NCBI RefSeq assembly: GCF_005280735.1
Contig: NZ_CP040078.1
Location: 2,914,001-2,978,000, forward strand
DNA length: 64,000 nucleotides
Direction of reading: 5' to 3'
Source of the DNA: Trinickia violacea
Lineage (GTDB): Bacteria; Pseudomonadota; Gammaproteobacteria; Burkholderiales; Burkholderiaceae
Both the position numbers and the translations under genes were made by a program. The notes under the pieces were generated by a model. That model searched no databases, was not told where the DNA came from, and saw only the letters and a program-made list of their open reading frames with translations. Below are positions 8,363-16,790 of the stretch, piece after piece. Each line of letters begins with the position of its first letter. Position 1 is the stretch's first letter.

Positions 8363-9439
8363 GTGAGCGTCGAATTCATCGGCATGATCCAGCAGCGCAA
8401 GGTATCGGAAACCCATCTTCCGCAGGGCCCCGCGATCGATACCGAATACGTGCGTGCATTCGCGCAGGCGCACGAAAATGCCGGCTTCAATCGCATTCTG
8501 GTGCCCCACAGTTCGACGAGTCCCGACGCGACCATCACGATCGCGTACGCGGCGAGCGTCACGTCTCGGGTTCATTTCATGCTCGCGCATCGCCCGGGTT
8601 TTGTCGCGCCGACGCTCGCGGCACGGCAGATCGCCACGCTCGATCACTTCTCGGGCGGCAGGCTCGCCGTGCACTTCATCTCCGGCGGCAGCGACGAAGA
8701 CCAGCGGCGCGACGGCGACTATCTGAGCCACGACGAGCGTTACGCTCGCACCGACGAGTATCTGCAGATCCTGCGCCGAGTCTGGACCGAAGATCAGCCG
8801 TTCGATCATGAGGGCCGTTTCTACCGCTTTGAAAAAGCTTTCTCCGATGTGAAGCCCAAACAGACGCCGCACGTGCCGATCTATTTCGGCGGCGCGTCCG
8901 AGCCTGCGCTCGCGGTCGCCGGCAAACACGCGGATGTCTACGCCTTGTGGGGCGAATCGAAGCAGCAGGTGCACGAGCAAGTGACTCGCGTGCGCGCCGA
9001 AGCCGCGAAGCATGGCCGGACCGTGCGCTTCTCGGTGTCGTTCCGCCCCATTCTCGCGTCGACGGAAAAAGCGGCCTGGGAGCGTGCCGAGCACATTCTC
9101 GAAGAGACGCGCCGCCTGCGCGTCGAACAGGGCTTCTCACGCGGCGGCCCGCAGCAAAGCGAAGGCGCACGGCGCTTGCTCGCCGCGGCGGGCGACGGCG
9201 TGCGCGCGGACGAGCGGCTTTGGACGGCTGTCGCGAAGGAGATCGGCGGCCGCTCGAATTCGACCGCCCTCGTCGGGACGCCCGCGCAGGTCGCGCAAAC
9301 GCTTGCCGAGTACTACGAACTCGGCGTGACGACCTTTCTGATTCGCGGCTTCGATCCGCTCGAAGATGCCATCGACTATGGACGCGAACTGATTCCCGCC
9401 ACACGCGAGCTGACGTCACGCGTACGCCGCGCTGCTTGA
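8363..9439 (+). CDS. LLM-class flavin-dependent monooxygenase (SsuD-like)
   Basis: 358 residues starting at a GTG with AAGGAG about 6 nt upstream. The fold signature is clear: EFIGMIQ, a mid-domain RVHFMLAHRPGFVAPTLAARQIATLD split over two strands, and GGRLAVHFISGGSDEDQRRDGD, as in SsuD-type alkanesulfonate monooxygenases. Such enzymes use FMNH2 and O2 to cleave the C-S bond of sulfonates or sulfones, releasing sulfite. No flavin reductase gene is adjacent. It is first in an operon with a class II aldolase, thiol dioxygenase and rhodanese, which fits use of an organosulfur compound. The exact substrate is unknown. Confidence 0.88.
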   Translation: MSVEFIGMIQQRKVSETHLPQGPAIDTEYVRAFAQAHENAGFNRILVPHSSTSPDATITIAYAASVTSRVHFMLAHRPGFVAPTLAARQIATLDHFSGGRLAVHFISGGSDEDQRRDGDYLSHDERYARTDEYLQILRRVWTEDQPFDHEGRFYRFEKAFSDVKPKQTPHVPIYFGGASEPALAVAGKHADVYALWGESKQQVHEQVTRVRAEAAKHGRTVRFSVSFRPILASTEKAAWERAEHILEETRRLRVEQGFSRGGPQQSEGARRLLAAAGDGVRADERLWTAVAKEIGGRSNSTALVGTPAQVAQTLAEYYELGVTTFLIRGFDPLEDAIDYGRELIPATRELTSRVRRAA

Positions 9440-9470
9440 TACCGCTTGATTCCGCTTGATACCGCTTGAT
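9431..9470. repeat. Decamer tandem repeat (NCCGCTTGAT)
   Basis: Four adjacent 10-bp units of the form (A/T)CCGCTTGAT, the first as GCTGCTTGAT, lie at 9431-9470, with a partial fifth at 9471. The first unit contains the stop codon of the LLM monooxygenase, so the array seems to have grown from the gene end into the gap before the aldolase gene. Unit number is the kind of feature that varies between strains. Confidence 0.75.
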
Positions 9471-9488
9471 ACCGATCACCATCGCGCC

Positions 9489-10307
9489 ATGAGCACCCTC
9501 GCCACTGAGCAACCCAAGCTCTCGTTTCGTAACCCGCCCATCCGCAAGTTCTGGTTCGACAACGACGATCAAGCGCCCCAGCGCTCGTTTGAGGAAGAAC
9601 GTTTGCATCGGCAGCAGCGCCTGGCCGGGGCCTTTCGTCTGTTCGCACAAAACGGCTTTGCACAAGGGCTGGCAGGCCACATCACCGCGCGCGATCCGGA
9701 GTGGACCGACCATTTCTGGGTCAATCCGCTCGGCCGGCATTTTGGGCGCATGCGGGTGTCGGATCTGTTGCTGGTCAATCGCCATGGCGAAATCGTGGTG
9801 GGCGAAGGTCCTGTGAATCAGGCCGCCTTCGCCATTCACGCGGCGATTCACGAAGCGCGCCCCGATGTCGTCGCTGCGGCGCACACGCATTCGCTGTATG
9901 GCAAGGCATGGTCCACGCTCGGCCGCAAGCTCGATCCGCTCACGCAGGACTCGTGCGCGTTCTACGAAGACCACGCACTGTTCGACGATTTCCGCGGCGT
10001 CGTGCTCGACACGACGGAAGGCGCACGCATCGCCGATGCGCTCGGGTCCTACAAGGCGGTGATCCTGAAGAACCACGGCATTCTGACGGCAAGCCCTTCC
10101 GTCGAAGCCGCGGCATGGTGGTACATCGCGCTCGAAAACGCATGCCACACGCAATTGCTGGCCGAAGCCGCAGGCGCCCCGCAGCCGATTCCGCACGACA
10201 TGGCGGACTTGACGCATCAGCAGATCGGCCGCGCGAACGGCGCACGGCATGCGTTCGAGAGTCTGTATGAAGGGCTCGTCGAGATCGAACCGGAGCTGCT
10301 CGACTGA
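9489..10307 (+). CDS. Class II aldolase/adducin-family protein
   Basis: 272 residues. The metal-binding AHTHSLYGKAWS motif (His-x-His) and the later LKNHGILTASPSVEAAAWW segment (third His) are the zinc site of the class II aldolase family, which includes fuculose-phosphate aldolase and several decarboxylases and epimerases. The ATG at 9489 gives MSTLATEQPKLSF; a TTG at 9456 is possible. The next gene overlaps its stop codon (TGATG), so the two are translationally coupled. In this operon it may process the carbon skeleton of an organosulfur compound after the monooxygenase or dioxygenase step. That role is inference. Confidence 0.85.
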   Translation: MSTLATEQPKLSFRNPPIRKFWFDNDDQAPQRSFEEERLHRQQRLAGAFRLFAQNGFAQGLAGHITARDPEWTDHFWVNPLGRHFGRMRVSDLLLVNRHGEIVVGEGPVNQAAFAIHAAIHEARPDVVAAAHTHSLYGKAWSTLGRKLDPLTQDSCAFYEDHALFDDFRGVVLDTTEGARIADALGSYKAVILKNHGILTASPSVEAAAWWYIALENACHTQLLAEAAGAPQPIPHDMADLTHQQIGRANGARHAFESLYEGLVEIEPELLD

Positions 10308-10903
10308 TGGCCATCGACAAACTGCGGCGCTTCGTCGGCGAGATTGCCGCGCTCGTCGATTCGGGGGCGTGCGAAACCGAACTGCTCGAACACGGCGCGA
10401 ATGTCTTGCGCGAACTGGTCCGCGTCGACGACTGGCTGCCCGACGCTTACGCCCAACCTTCCGTCGAGCGCTATCAGCAATTCCTTCTGTTTGCCGACGC
10501 GCGCGAGCGCTTCAGCGTCGTCAGTTTCGTGTGGGGTCCGGGGCAGCAGACACCGATTCACGACCACAGGGTATGGGGCCTCATCGGCGTGCTGCGCGGT
10601 GCCGAGCTGGCCGCGCCGTACGCCAGACACGACGATGGCACGCTGCGTCAAACCGGCCATGAAGTGCGTCTTGATGCAGGTGATGTCGAAGCGGTGTCGC
10701 CTGCCATCGGCGATATTCATCGTGTGCGCAACGCATTTGAAGACCGCACGTCGATCAGCATTCACGTCTATGGCGCGAATATCGGCGCGGTGCTCCGCTC
10801 GACCTACTCCTCCGACGGCCGGCCAAAGCCTTTCATTTCCGGCTACTCGAACGAAACGCTCCCGAATCTGTGGGACATCGGCAAGGAACTGCAACACTCA
10901 TGA
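10307..10903 (+). CDS. Cysteine/3-mercaptopropionate dioxygenase-family thiol dioxygenase
   Basis: 198 residues, a single cupin domain. The iron ligands are H85 and H87 (TPIHDHRVWG) and H138 (GDIHRV). S151, H153 and Y155 (SIHVY) form the Ser-His-Tyr triad of thiol dioxygenases. The segment VERYQQFLLFA carries Gln where eukaryotic cysteine dioxygenase has the carboxylate-binding Arg. That 'Gln-type' favours 3-mercaptopropionate or a related thiol over cysteine. The product would be a sulfinate. Its start overlaps the aldolase stop, and its own stop overlaps the rhodanese start (ATGA), so the three form one tightly coupled unit. Confidence 0.9.
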   Translation: MAIDKLRRFVGEIAALVDSGACETELLEHGANVLRELVRVDDWLPDAYAQPSVERYQQFLLFADARERFSVVSFVWGPGQQTPIHDHRVWGLIGVLRGAELAAPYARHDDGTLRQTGHEVRLDAGDVEAVSPAIGDIHRVRNAFEDRTSISIHVYGANIGAVLRSTYSSDGRPKPFISGYSNETLPNLWDIGKELQHS

Positions 10904-12507
10904 CGTCATATCCAGTCCGCACCTATGAAGACGTGCGCGAAGCGCTGCTGGCGCGACGTGAAATCGCCCTGCTCGACGTTCGCGAAGAAGACCCGCATGC
11001 ACAATGCCATCCGCTCTTCGCCGCGAATTTGTCACTCTCGAAGATCGAGCTCGACGCCTATACGCGCTTGCCGCGCCGCGACGTGCCTATCGTCCTGTTC
11101 GACGCGGGCGAAGGCTTGGCCGAAGAAGCCGCCGACAAGCTCGCCTCGCTCGGCTACACGCGAATCGCGTTGCTCGCGGGCGGCCTCGATGGCTGGATTC
11201 GCGCCGGCGGCGAGGTGTTTCGCGACGTGAACGTGCCGAGCAAGGCGTTCGGCGAATTCGTCGAAGCGAAGCGGCATACCCCATCGCTGTCCGCCGAAGC
11301 GGTCGATACGCTGCTCAAGGACGGCGGCGACGTCGTGGTGCTCGATGCCCGGCGCTTCGACGAATATCAGACGATGAACATTCCGGGCAGCGTCAGCGTG
11401 CCCGGCGGCGAACTCGTGCTGCGCGCGCGTGCGCTCGCGCCGAATCCCAAGACGCGTGTGATCGTCAATTGCGCGGGCCGCACGCGCAGCATCATCGGCG
11501 CGCAATCGCTCGTCAACGCGGGGTTGCCGAATCCCGTTGCGGCGTTGCTCAATGGCACGATCGGCTGGACACTCGCGGGACAAACGCTCGAACACGACAG
11601 CCAACGTCAGTTCGATCTCCAAGCCGGGCTCGACGACGCGTCGCTCGCCGCTTCGCGCAGCGCGTCGCGCGCGCTTGCCGACCGCGCCGGCGTGAACCGC
11701 ATCGCGCTCGCCGAGGCCGCGCGCTGGGCTGCCGATTCGTCTCGCACCACCTATCGCTTCGACGTGCGCACGCCCGCCGAGTACGAGCGCGCACACGCGC
11801 CAGGTTTTCAGAGCGCACCGGGCGGGCAGCTCGTGCAAGAGACGGACATGTTCGCGCCCGTGCACGGTGCGCGCGTCGTCCTGTTCGACGACGATGGCGT
11901 GCGCGCGAACATGACGGCCTCGTGGCTCGCGCAGATGAACATCGAGGTGGTTGTCGTCGATGGTGCTTCGGCTTCGGATCTCACCGAAAGCGGCACTTGG
12001 CGGAGCGCAAAGCCTGAGCCCGTATCGACACCCATCGTCTCCGCAAGCGAACTCGCCAAGCTCCTCGCGGACCCGGCGAGCGGCACGCTCGTCATCGACG
12101 TCACGTCGAGCGCGAATCACGTGAAGGCGCATATACCGGGCGCGTACTGGATCGCGCGTTCGCGTCTCGTCAACGCCATCGACGATCTGCGCGCGCTGCC
12201 CGATGCGAAGCGCTACGTGGTCACGTGCGCAACGAGCGCGCTTGCGCCGTTTGCCGCGCCTGACATTGCCGCGCTGACGGGCAAGCCCGTGCATGTGCTC
12301 GAAGGCGGGACGTCGGCGTGGATTCGCGCTGGCCTGCCCACGGAGAGCGGAAGTGAACGCTTGGCGTCGCCGCGCATCGATCGCTATCGGCGCCCGTATG
12401 AAGGCACCGACAACGCACGTGAAGCCATGAACGCGTATTTGGAGTGGGAATACGGGCTCGTCGCGCAACTCGAGCGCGACGGCACGCATGGGTTCTTCGT
12501 GATTTGA
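10900..12507 (+). CDS. Four-domain rhodanese-like sulfurtransferase
   Basis: 535 residues starting in an ATGA overlap with the dioxygenase gene. Four rhodanese modules follow in tandem, roughly residues 1-110, 120-235, 250-365 and 375-490, each with 'LLDVR', 'VLDAR', 'FDVRT' or 'VIDVT' entry strands. Catalytic-loop cysteines are present only in module 2 (NCAGRTRS, C191) and module 4 (TCATSA, C443). Modules 1 and 3 have LFDAGEG and LFDDDG instead, with no Cys. The likely role is transfer or sensing of sulfane sulfur made during organosulfur breakdown. Alternation of inactive and active modules is common in tandem rhodaneses, but two pairs in one chain is less usual. Confidence 0.9.
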   Translation: MTSYPVRTYEDVREALLARREIALLDVREEDPHAQCHPLFAANLSLSKIELDAYTRLPRRDVPIVLFDAGEGLAEEAADKLASLGYTRIALLAGGLDGWIRAGGEVFRDVNVPSKAFGEFVEAKRHTPSLSAEAVDTLLKDGGDVVVLDARRFDEYQTMNIPGSVSVPGGELVLRARALAPNPKTRVIVNCAGRTRSIIGAQSLVNAGLPNPVAALLNGTIGWTLAGQTLEHDSQRQFDLQAGLDDASLAASRSASRALADRAGVNRIALAEAARWAADSSRTTYRFDVRTPAEYERAHAPGFQSAPGGQLVQETDMFAPVHGARVVLFDDDGVRANMTASWLAQMNIEVVVVDGASASDLTESGTWRSAKPEPVSTPIVSASELAKLLADPASGTLVIDVTSSANHVKAHIPGAYWIARSRLVNAIDDLRALPDAKRYVVTCATSALAPFAAPDIAALTGKPVHVLEGGTSAWIRAGLPTESGSERLASPRIDRYRRPYEGTDNAREAMNAYLEWEYGLVAQLERDGTHGFFVI

Positions 12508-12579
12508 CGACAGCGCCCAAATGCAATGCTCGCAATGCGGACAACCCACATAGGCGGTCCGCTTGCTTCGACCTTATCG

Positions 12580-13491
12580 TCACGCGGCTCGCGAAAGCTG
12601 CGCCGCCTTGAAGCTCTGCTTCACACTCTCGGCAAGCACGGCAAGCGCCGACTGCATCTTCCCGAGCGCTCGCGCCCGCACGATCCACACCGCGATCTCG
12701 GGCTTAAAGTCGCTGACCTGCACCACATCGAGTTGCGCGGCATGCGCGCTGACGCGCAATAGCGGCAGCGGCACGAGTCCCAACCCGACCCCATCGGCCA
12801 CGAGACCCAATTGCAGTTCCATGCCGAGGGTCTCGAGATTGAGCTTCAGCGAATAGCCTTGCGCCGCGAGCGCCTGCTGCAACCCCGCACGAAATCCGCA
12901 GCCGTCGGGGTTCAACACCCAACCGTGCGGCTGGCATTCGGCAAGCGTCAGCGAGCGCTTCTTCAAACGGCCCTTTTGCGCGACCACCGCCATTTTCAGG
13001 GTACCGAGCGCCTCGCCCGCGAGCGTCTCCGGCAACATGCGATTGGCCGGCAGCAGCACGATCGCCGCATCCAATTCGCCGTCTTCCACCTTCTGCAGCA
13101 GCGGATTGCCCCATCCTGTCGAGACACGCGCCTGCAGTTCCGGATGCGCGCCGCGCAGCGCGTGTAACGCCTTGAGCATCGCGAAATCGGCGACCGTCTG
13201 CGCGACGCCCAGGCGCAGGACCCCGGCGAGCGGCGCGTCGTCCGTCACGAGCTGCCTGAGCGCATCCACTTCGCGCACGATCGCACGGCATTGCTCGTAC
13301 ACGACGCGGCCCATCGGCGTCGTCTTCAGCGGCTTGGTGTTGCGGTCGAGCAGCTCGACGCCGAGCGCTTCCTCGAAGTTCTGGATACGGCGCGTGACGG
13401 CAGGCTGCGTCAGCTCGAGAAAATCGGCCGCCTGACTCAGCGACTGACTGTGGACAACGGCGACGAATGCCTCGATTTCATCGAGTTTCAT
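12580..13491 (-). CDS. LysR-type transcriptional regulator of the organosulfur region
   Basis: 303 residues. MKLDEIEAFVAVVHSQ and the helix-turn-helix AADFLELTQPAVTRRIQ (about 20-36) are canonical, and the effector-binding domain is complete through VSDFKPEIAVW. The ATG at 13491 is chosen over the frame start at 13575 because the family N-terminus begins there. It is divergent from a binding-protein remnant and lies between the rhodanese operon and an acyl-CoA-dehydrogenase-like gene, so it is a candidate regulator for the surrounding organosulfur genes. Whether it reads the 35-bp element is untested. Confidence 0.9.
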   Translation of the reverse strand: MKLDEIEAFVAVVHSQSLSQAADFLELTQPAVTRRIQNFEEALGVELLDRNTKPLKTTPMGRVVYEQCRAIVREVDALRQLVTDDAPLAGVLRLGVAQTVADFAMLKALHALRGAHPELQARVSTGWGNPLLQKVEDGELDAAIVLLPANRMLPETLAGEALGTLKMAVVAQKGRLKKRSLTLAECQPHGWVLNPDGCGFRAGLQQALAAQGYSLKLNLETLGMELQLGLVADGVGLGLVPLPLLRVSAHAAQLDVVQVSDFKPEIAVWIVRARALGKMQSALAVLAESVKQSFKAAQLSRAA

Positions 13492-13724
13492 GGATGATTT
13501 TTGCTCAATGGTGCGTTGAAACCACCTGCGGCTGCACGGCGGATGCGGGAGCTTAACGCGTTGTTGCCGCCGCATTCAAGCGCCTGCGCGCTTTTCTCGC
13601 TCGCATATTAGTAAAGAAGAACAATGCGTTTGCCTTATAAAAAGCGCGTACGTATCGTGTGCTTTTCGGCGACTTCGCTTATGCAACTTCGCCTACGCCA
13701 CTTCGTTCAGCCACCGCATTTCTC

Positions 13725-14306
13725 ATGCCCCATTCCGCGCATCGTTTCCTGCCAAGCCTTGTTGCCCGCCTCCTGCTCGGCACGCTCTGCGCCGCCGCAA
13801 CGCACGCCGTGCTTGCCGACACCACCTTGAAGGTCGGCGATCAGCAGTTGCAGACACGCGGCATTCTCGAAGCGTCGGGCAACGTCGACGCGTGGTCCAC
13901 TTGGGACCCCTACGTCGCGCTCGCCGAGATACGCGATCACGACCGCAGCATCGCGAACGGCGTGAACCTGTCTTCCGGCCTCAGCTTCCAGGCCGCGACG
14001 GAAACTTCGATCAAGAGCAAGCACGCCGAAATCGCGGACTTCCTGAAACGCGTCGCGGCGGGTCAACGCTGGGCGCTGTCGCATCCGGATGAAGTGGCGG
14101 CGATGCAATCGAAGGTCACGGGATTGCCGCCCGACGTGCTGAAGACCATGTATCAGCGCGCGCAGCTGCATCCCGTTTCCATCGACGGTGGCCTCATCGC
14201 CGAACAACAAAAGACGGCTGACCTCTATCACCGCGCGGACGTCATCAAGACACGCCTCGATGTGGAACCGAGTTTCGACAAGCAATTTCCGCTTGCCGCG
14301 CCTTGA
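13725..14306 (+). pseudogene. Sulfonate/nitrate-type ABC binding protein with a large internal deletion
   Basis: 193 residues versus about 320 for the family. A signal peptide (MPHSAHRFLP, hydrophobic core, HAVLA) leads to LKVGDQQLQTRGILEASG, which matches the start of the mature domain of the binding protein encoded at 19774-20766 (LVLGDQAGGTRALVEAA). It jumps straight to VDAWSTWDPYVALAE, which matches that paralogue's EVWATFDPYYGIAV about 115 residues later. The frame is kept across the join. The missing part holds most of lobe 1 and the hinge, so ligand binding is unlikely. A start at 13659 is possible but lacks signal-peptide form. It could still be expressed. Confidence 0.75.
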
Positions 14307-14347
14307 CTTCGCGCCCGCGTCCGAACTCATCGATACGGACTTTGCCC

Positions 14348-15550
14348 ATGACCCGCCGTCATCCCGATAGCGCACTCGCCGACGTCGAGCGCGACGCCGT
14401 GGCGCTGGAGGCGCTCGCCGACCTCGACCATCCGCGCGCCGACGCCTGGCTCGCCGCGCTCACGGACGAATTCAGCGCGAGCGCCGCCGCGCTCGACGCC
14501 GGCCCGATCTTTCCTCACGACAACCTCGCACGCCCGCGCCGTGCCGGCCTGCTTTCGCTGACGGTGCCGAGCGCGCTCGGCGGACGCGAAGCGAGCCTCG
14601 CGCAAACACTGAAAGTGATCCGCGCCGTCGCGCGCGGCGAGCCGTCGACGGCGCTGATTCTCGTGATGCAGTGCCTTTACCATCTACGATTGCAGGCCAA
14701 TCCGAATTGGCCTGTGCCGCTGAAAGAACGCATCGCGCGCGACGCCGTCGAACGCGGCGCGCTGATCAATTCGCTGCGCGTCGAGCCCGAACTCGGTTCC
14801 CCTTCGCGTGGCGGCCTGCCTGCAACGGTTAGCCGGATCGAAGGCGATCACTGGATTCTGAACGGGCGCAAGCTCTACTCGACGGGCAGCCCGGGCCTTA
14901 CCTGGTTCGCCGTTTGGGGACGCACGGACGAAGCCTCGCCGCGTGTCGGCACCTGGCTCGTGCATCGCGACACGCCGGGCATCCGCTTCGGCGAGCCATG
15001 GAACCACCTTGGCATGCGCGCGACGGGCAGCCATGAAGTGATCTTCGAGAACGTGCGCGTTCCGCTCGATCATGCGGTCGATCTGCAAGCGCCGGGGCCA
15101 GGGCAAGGTCTCGACCCTGTGACGAACGTCTGGATGAACGTGCTGCTGCCGGCGATCTACGACGGCGTCGCTCGAGCCGCGCGCGACTGGTTCGTGCAAT
15201 GGGCCGCGCATCGCGTGCCCTCGGGATTGAGCGCACCGCTTTCCAGCCTCGACAGCTTTCAGCAGACCGTCGGCCGCATCGACGCCTTGCTGTTCAACAA
15301 CCGCGTCTTGCTCGACGCCGGCGCGGCGGGTCACGTGAGCGCGGCGGAGGCGCCGACGATCAAGTACCTCGTCAGCAAGCACGCAATCGACGCCGTCGCA
15401 CTCGCGCTCGAAGCCAGCAGCAATCCGGGCCTGAGCCGCAACAACGCGCTGGAGCGCCACTATCGCGACGTGCTGTGCGCGCGCATCCACACGCCGCAGA
15501 ATGACACCGTACTCGGCAATCTTGGACGTGCGGCGTTTGCGGGGGGTTGA
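14348..15550 (+). CDS. Acyl-CoA-dehydrogenase-like flavoprotein (SfnB/DszC-type monooxygenase group)
   Basis: 400 residues. The N-terminal helical domain contains LLSLTVPSALGGREASLAQ, and the middle beta domain has DHWILNGRKLYSTGSPG and NHLGMRATGSHEVIFENVRVP, the acyl-CoA dehydrogenase fold signatures. A catalytic Glu for dehydrogenation is not evident at the end. Members near sulfonate ABC genes are usually FMNH2- or FAD-dependent monooxygenases related to DszC and SfnB that act on organosulfur compounds. It is 41 bp downstream of the deleted binding-protein gene and probably co-transcribed with it. Substrate is unknown. Confidence 0.82.
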   Translation: MTRRHPDSALADVERDAVALEALADLDHPRADAWLAALTDEFSASAAALDAGPIFPHDNLARPRRAGLLSLTVPSALGGREASLAQTLKVIRAVARGEPSTALILVMQCLYHLRLQANPNWPVPLKERIARDAVERGALINSLRVEPELGSPSRGGLPATVSRIEGDHWILNGRKLYSTGSPGLTWFAVWGRTDEASPRVGTWLVHRDTPGIRFGEPWNHLGMRATGSHEVIFENVRVPLDHAVDLQAPGPGQGLDPVTNVWMNVLLPAIYDGVARAARDWFVQWAAHRVPSGLSAPLSSLDSFQQTVGRIDALLFNNRVLLDAGAAGHVSAAEAPTIKYLVSKHAIDAVALALEASSNPGLSRNNALERHYRDVLCARIHTPQNDTVLGNLGRAAFAGG

Positions 15551-15557
15551 GACCGGG

Positions 15558-16688
15558 TCAGCGCAGCGGTGCTGACCGCCGACGGATCCACTCGGCGAAC
15601 GCCTCGTCTTCGATACGATAGTCGCCGAGGGCAAGCCGCGTTACCGCATTTTGCGTCTGCAGCCGCCGCAAGGCATGCGCGGCGGTATTCTTCGTGGCCG
15701 GCTTGCCAAGCAGCGCCGATAGCCTGCCGAGCCCGGCAACGCCATGTATATCGGTTTCGCCACGTGCGATTAGCGCGATGACGGCCTGATCGGCTGGGTT
15801 CATGCCAGACCACTGTTTAAGGAAGTTTTCGTCCGAGAAAACGGAGGCCCGGGTATGCACGAGCGCGGCCTCTGCGCCCTGAACCTGGTACAGCATGTAT
15901 CGCTCGATGAACCGTTTAAAAAACTCCGGTGTGCGGTGCAGCTCGTCAAAGGCATGCTTCCCCTGCTCGAGCGTCAATCGGTTGCGCGCCATGCTATTCA
16001 TCAGCTTGATCGTAAACGCGACGAACTCTTCACCGAGCAGCGGAAATGACTCGAGTGCCGCCCAGTTATAGAACGGCTCTGAAGCGCGCGCGAACATTTC
16101 TCGCAAGGTGGTTTCGGAGCTGCCGGCAAAAATCACCTTGATTCGATCCTTGCGAATGTCGAGCGCAGCGCGCAAAGCGTGGGCGAAATCACTGTGGTCG
16201 GCGCGCGCGAGCACCTGCGCTTCATCAATGACCAGCAGCAGCGGTTTCTTCTGGCGGTCCAGCTGCCGGAGCAATTCGCGAAGTGCCGAGGCGCGGTCGA
16301 TTTCCGGTGTCGAGAGTTCGGCCTCGAGCGAACCTTCGGCGCCGCCGGGAATTTTGGCGCTCGCCTTGACTTTGCGGATCGGCTTGCCCAATCGCGCGAG
16401 CACGGCCTTGACGCCCTGCGGCTCCAGCGCTTCCGCGAGCGCCGACACGAGCGCCGAGTCAGGCGAAGAGCGGCTGTCCCACAGGTTCGTATACGCGACG
16501 AGGTAACCATGCTCCAGCGCTGCTGGCAGCAGGTCCCGTCGCAGGAATTCCGTTTTGCCCATGCGGCGGCGGGCAAAAAGACCTCGGGCCGACGAAAGCT
16601 TGAGATCAAAGGCTTGCAGATAGGCATCAGCCAGTTCGGGCCGGGCAAAATGCCACGGATCCGGCTGGAGAGTTTCATGCGGTTTCAT
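15558..16688 (-). CDS. AAA ATPase, archaeal-ATPase/STAND-like, orphan
   Basis: 376 residues. A P-loop of the form GLFARRRMGKTEFL (about 36-49), Walker B LLLVIDEAQVL (about 163-173) and a sensor-like VIFAGSSETTLREMF define a P-loop ATPase of the 'archaeal ATPase' type. The C-terminal third (ADQAVIALIARG and later RRLQTQNAVTRL) looks like a winged helix. The gene is convergent with the flavoprotein gene 7 bp away. A strong palindrome sits 10 bp upstream of its ATG. The function is not known; candidates include a signalling or defence ATPase. It has no obvious sulfur link and may be an insertion in the region. Confidence 0.8.
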   Translation of the reverse strand: MKPHETLQPDPWHFARPELADAYLQAFDLKLSSARGLFARRRMGKTEFLRRDLLPAALEHGYLVAYTNLWDSRSSPDSALVSALAEALEPQGVKAVLARLGKPIRKVKASAKIPGGAEGSLEAELSTPEIDRASALRELLRQLDRQKKPLLLVIDEAQVLARADHSDFAHALRAALDIRKDRIKVIFAGSSETTLREMFARASEPFYNWAALESFPLLGEEFVAFTIKLMNSMARNRLTLEQGKHAFDELHRTPEFFKRFIERYMLYQVQGAEAALVHTRASVFSDENFLKQWSGMNPADQAVIALIARGETDIHGVAGLGRLSALLGKPATKNTAAHALRRLQTQNAVTRLALGDYRIEDEAFAEWIRRRSAPLR

Positions 16689-16698
16689 GGATTACGAT

Positions 16699-16721
16699 AA
16701 GTATCAAAATCGATGATACTT
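16699..16721. promoter_or_regulatory. Perfect palindrome upstream of the orphan ATPase gene
   Basis: AAGTATCA-N7-TGATACTT has 8-bp perfect arms. A third TGATAC copy follows at 16724-16729. It lies 10 bp upstream of the ATPase start on the minus strand, a position where a bound repressor would block transcription or translation. The binding protein is unknown; autoregulation by the winged-helix part of the ATPase is possible. Confidence 0.6.
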
Positions 16722-16790
16722 CATGATACCGGCAGCGGATATCCTCGTAAACGGAAGAACTCGGCGGGACAACCTCGCGGCAAGCGCCGC

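Noticed and set aside
11032..12549. 505-codon minus-strand frame through the rhodanese gene
   Set aside because: It is fully antisense to four conserved rhodanese modules and is a codon-bias shadow.
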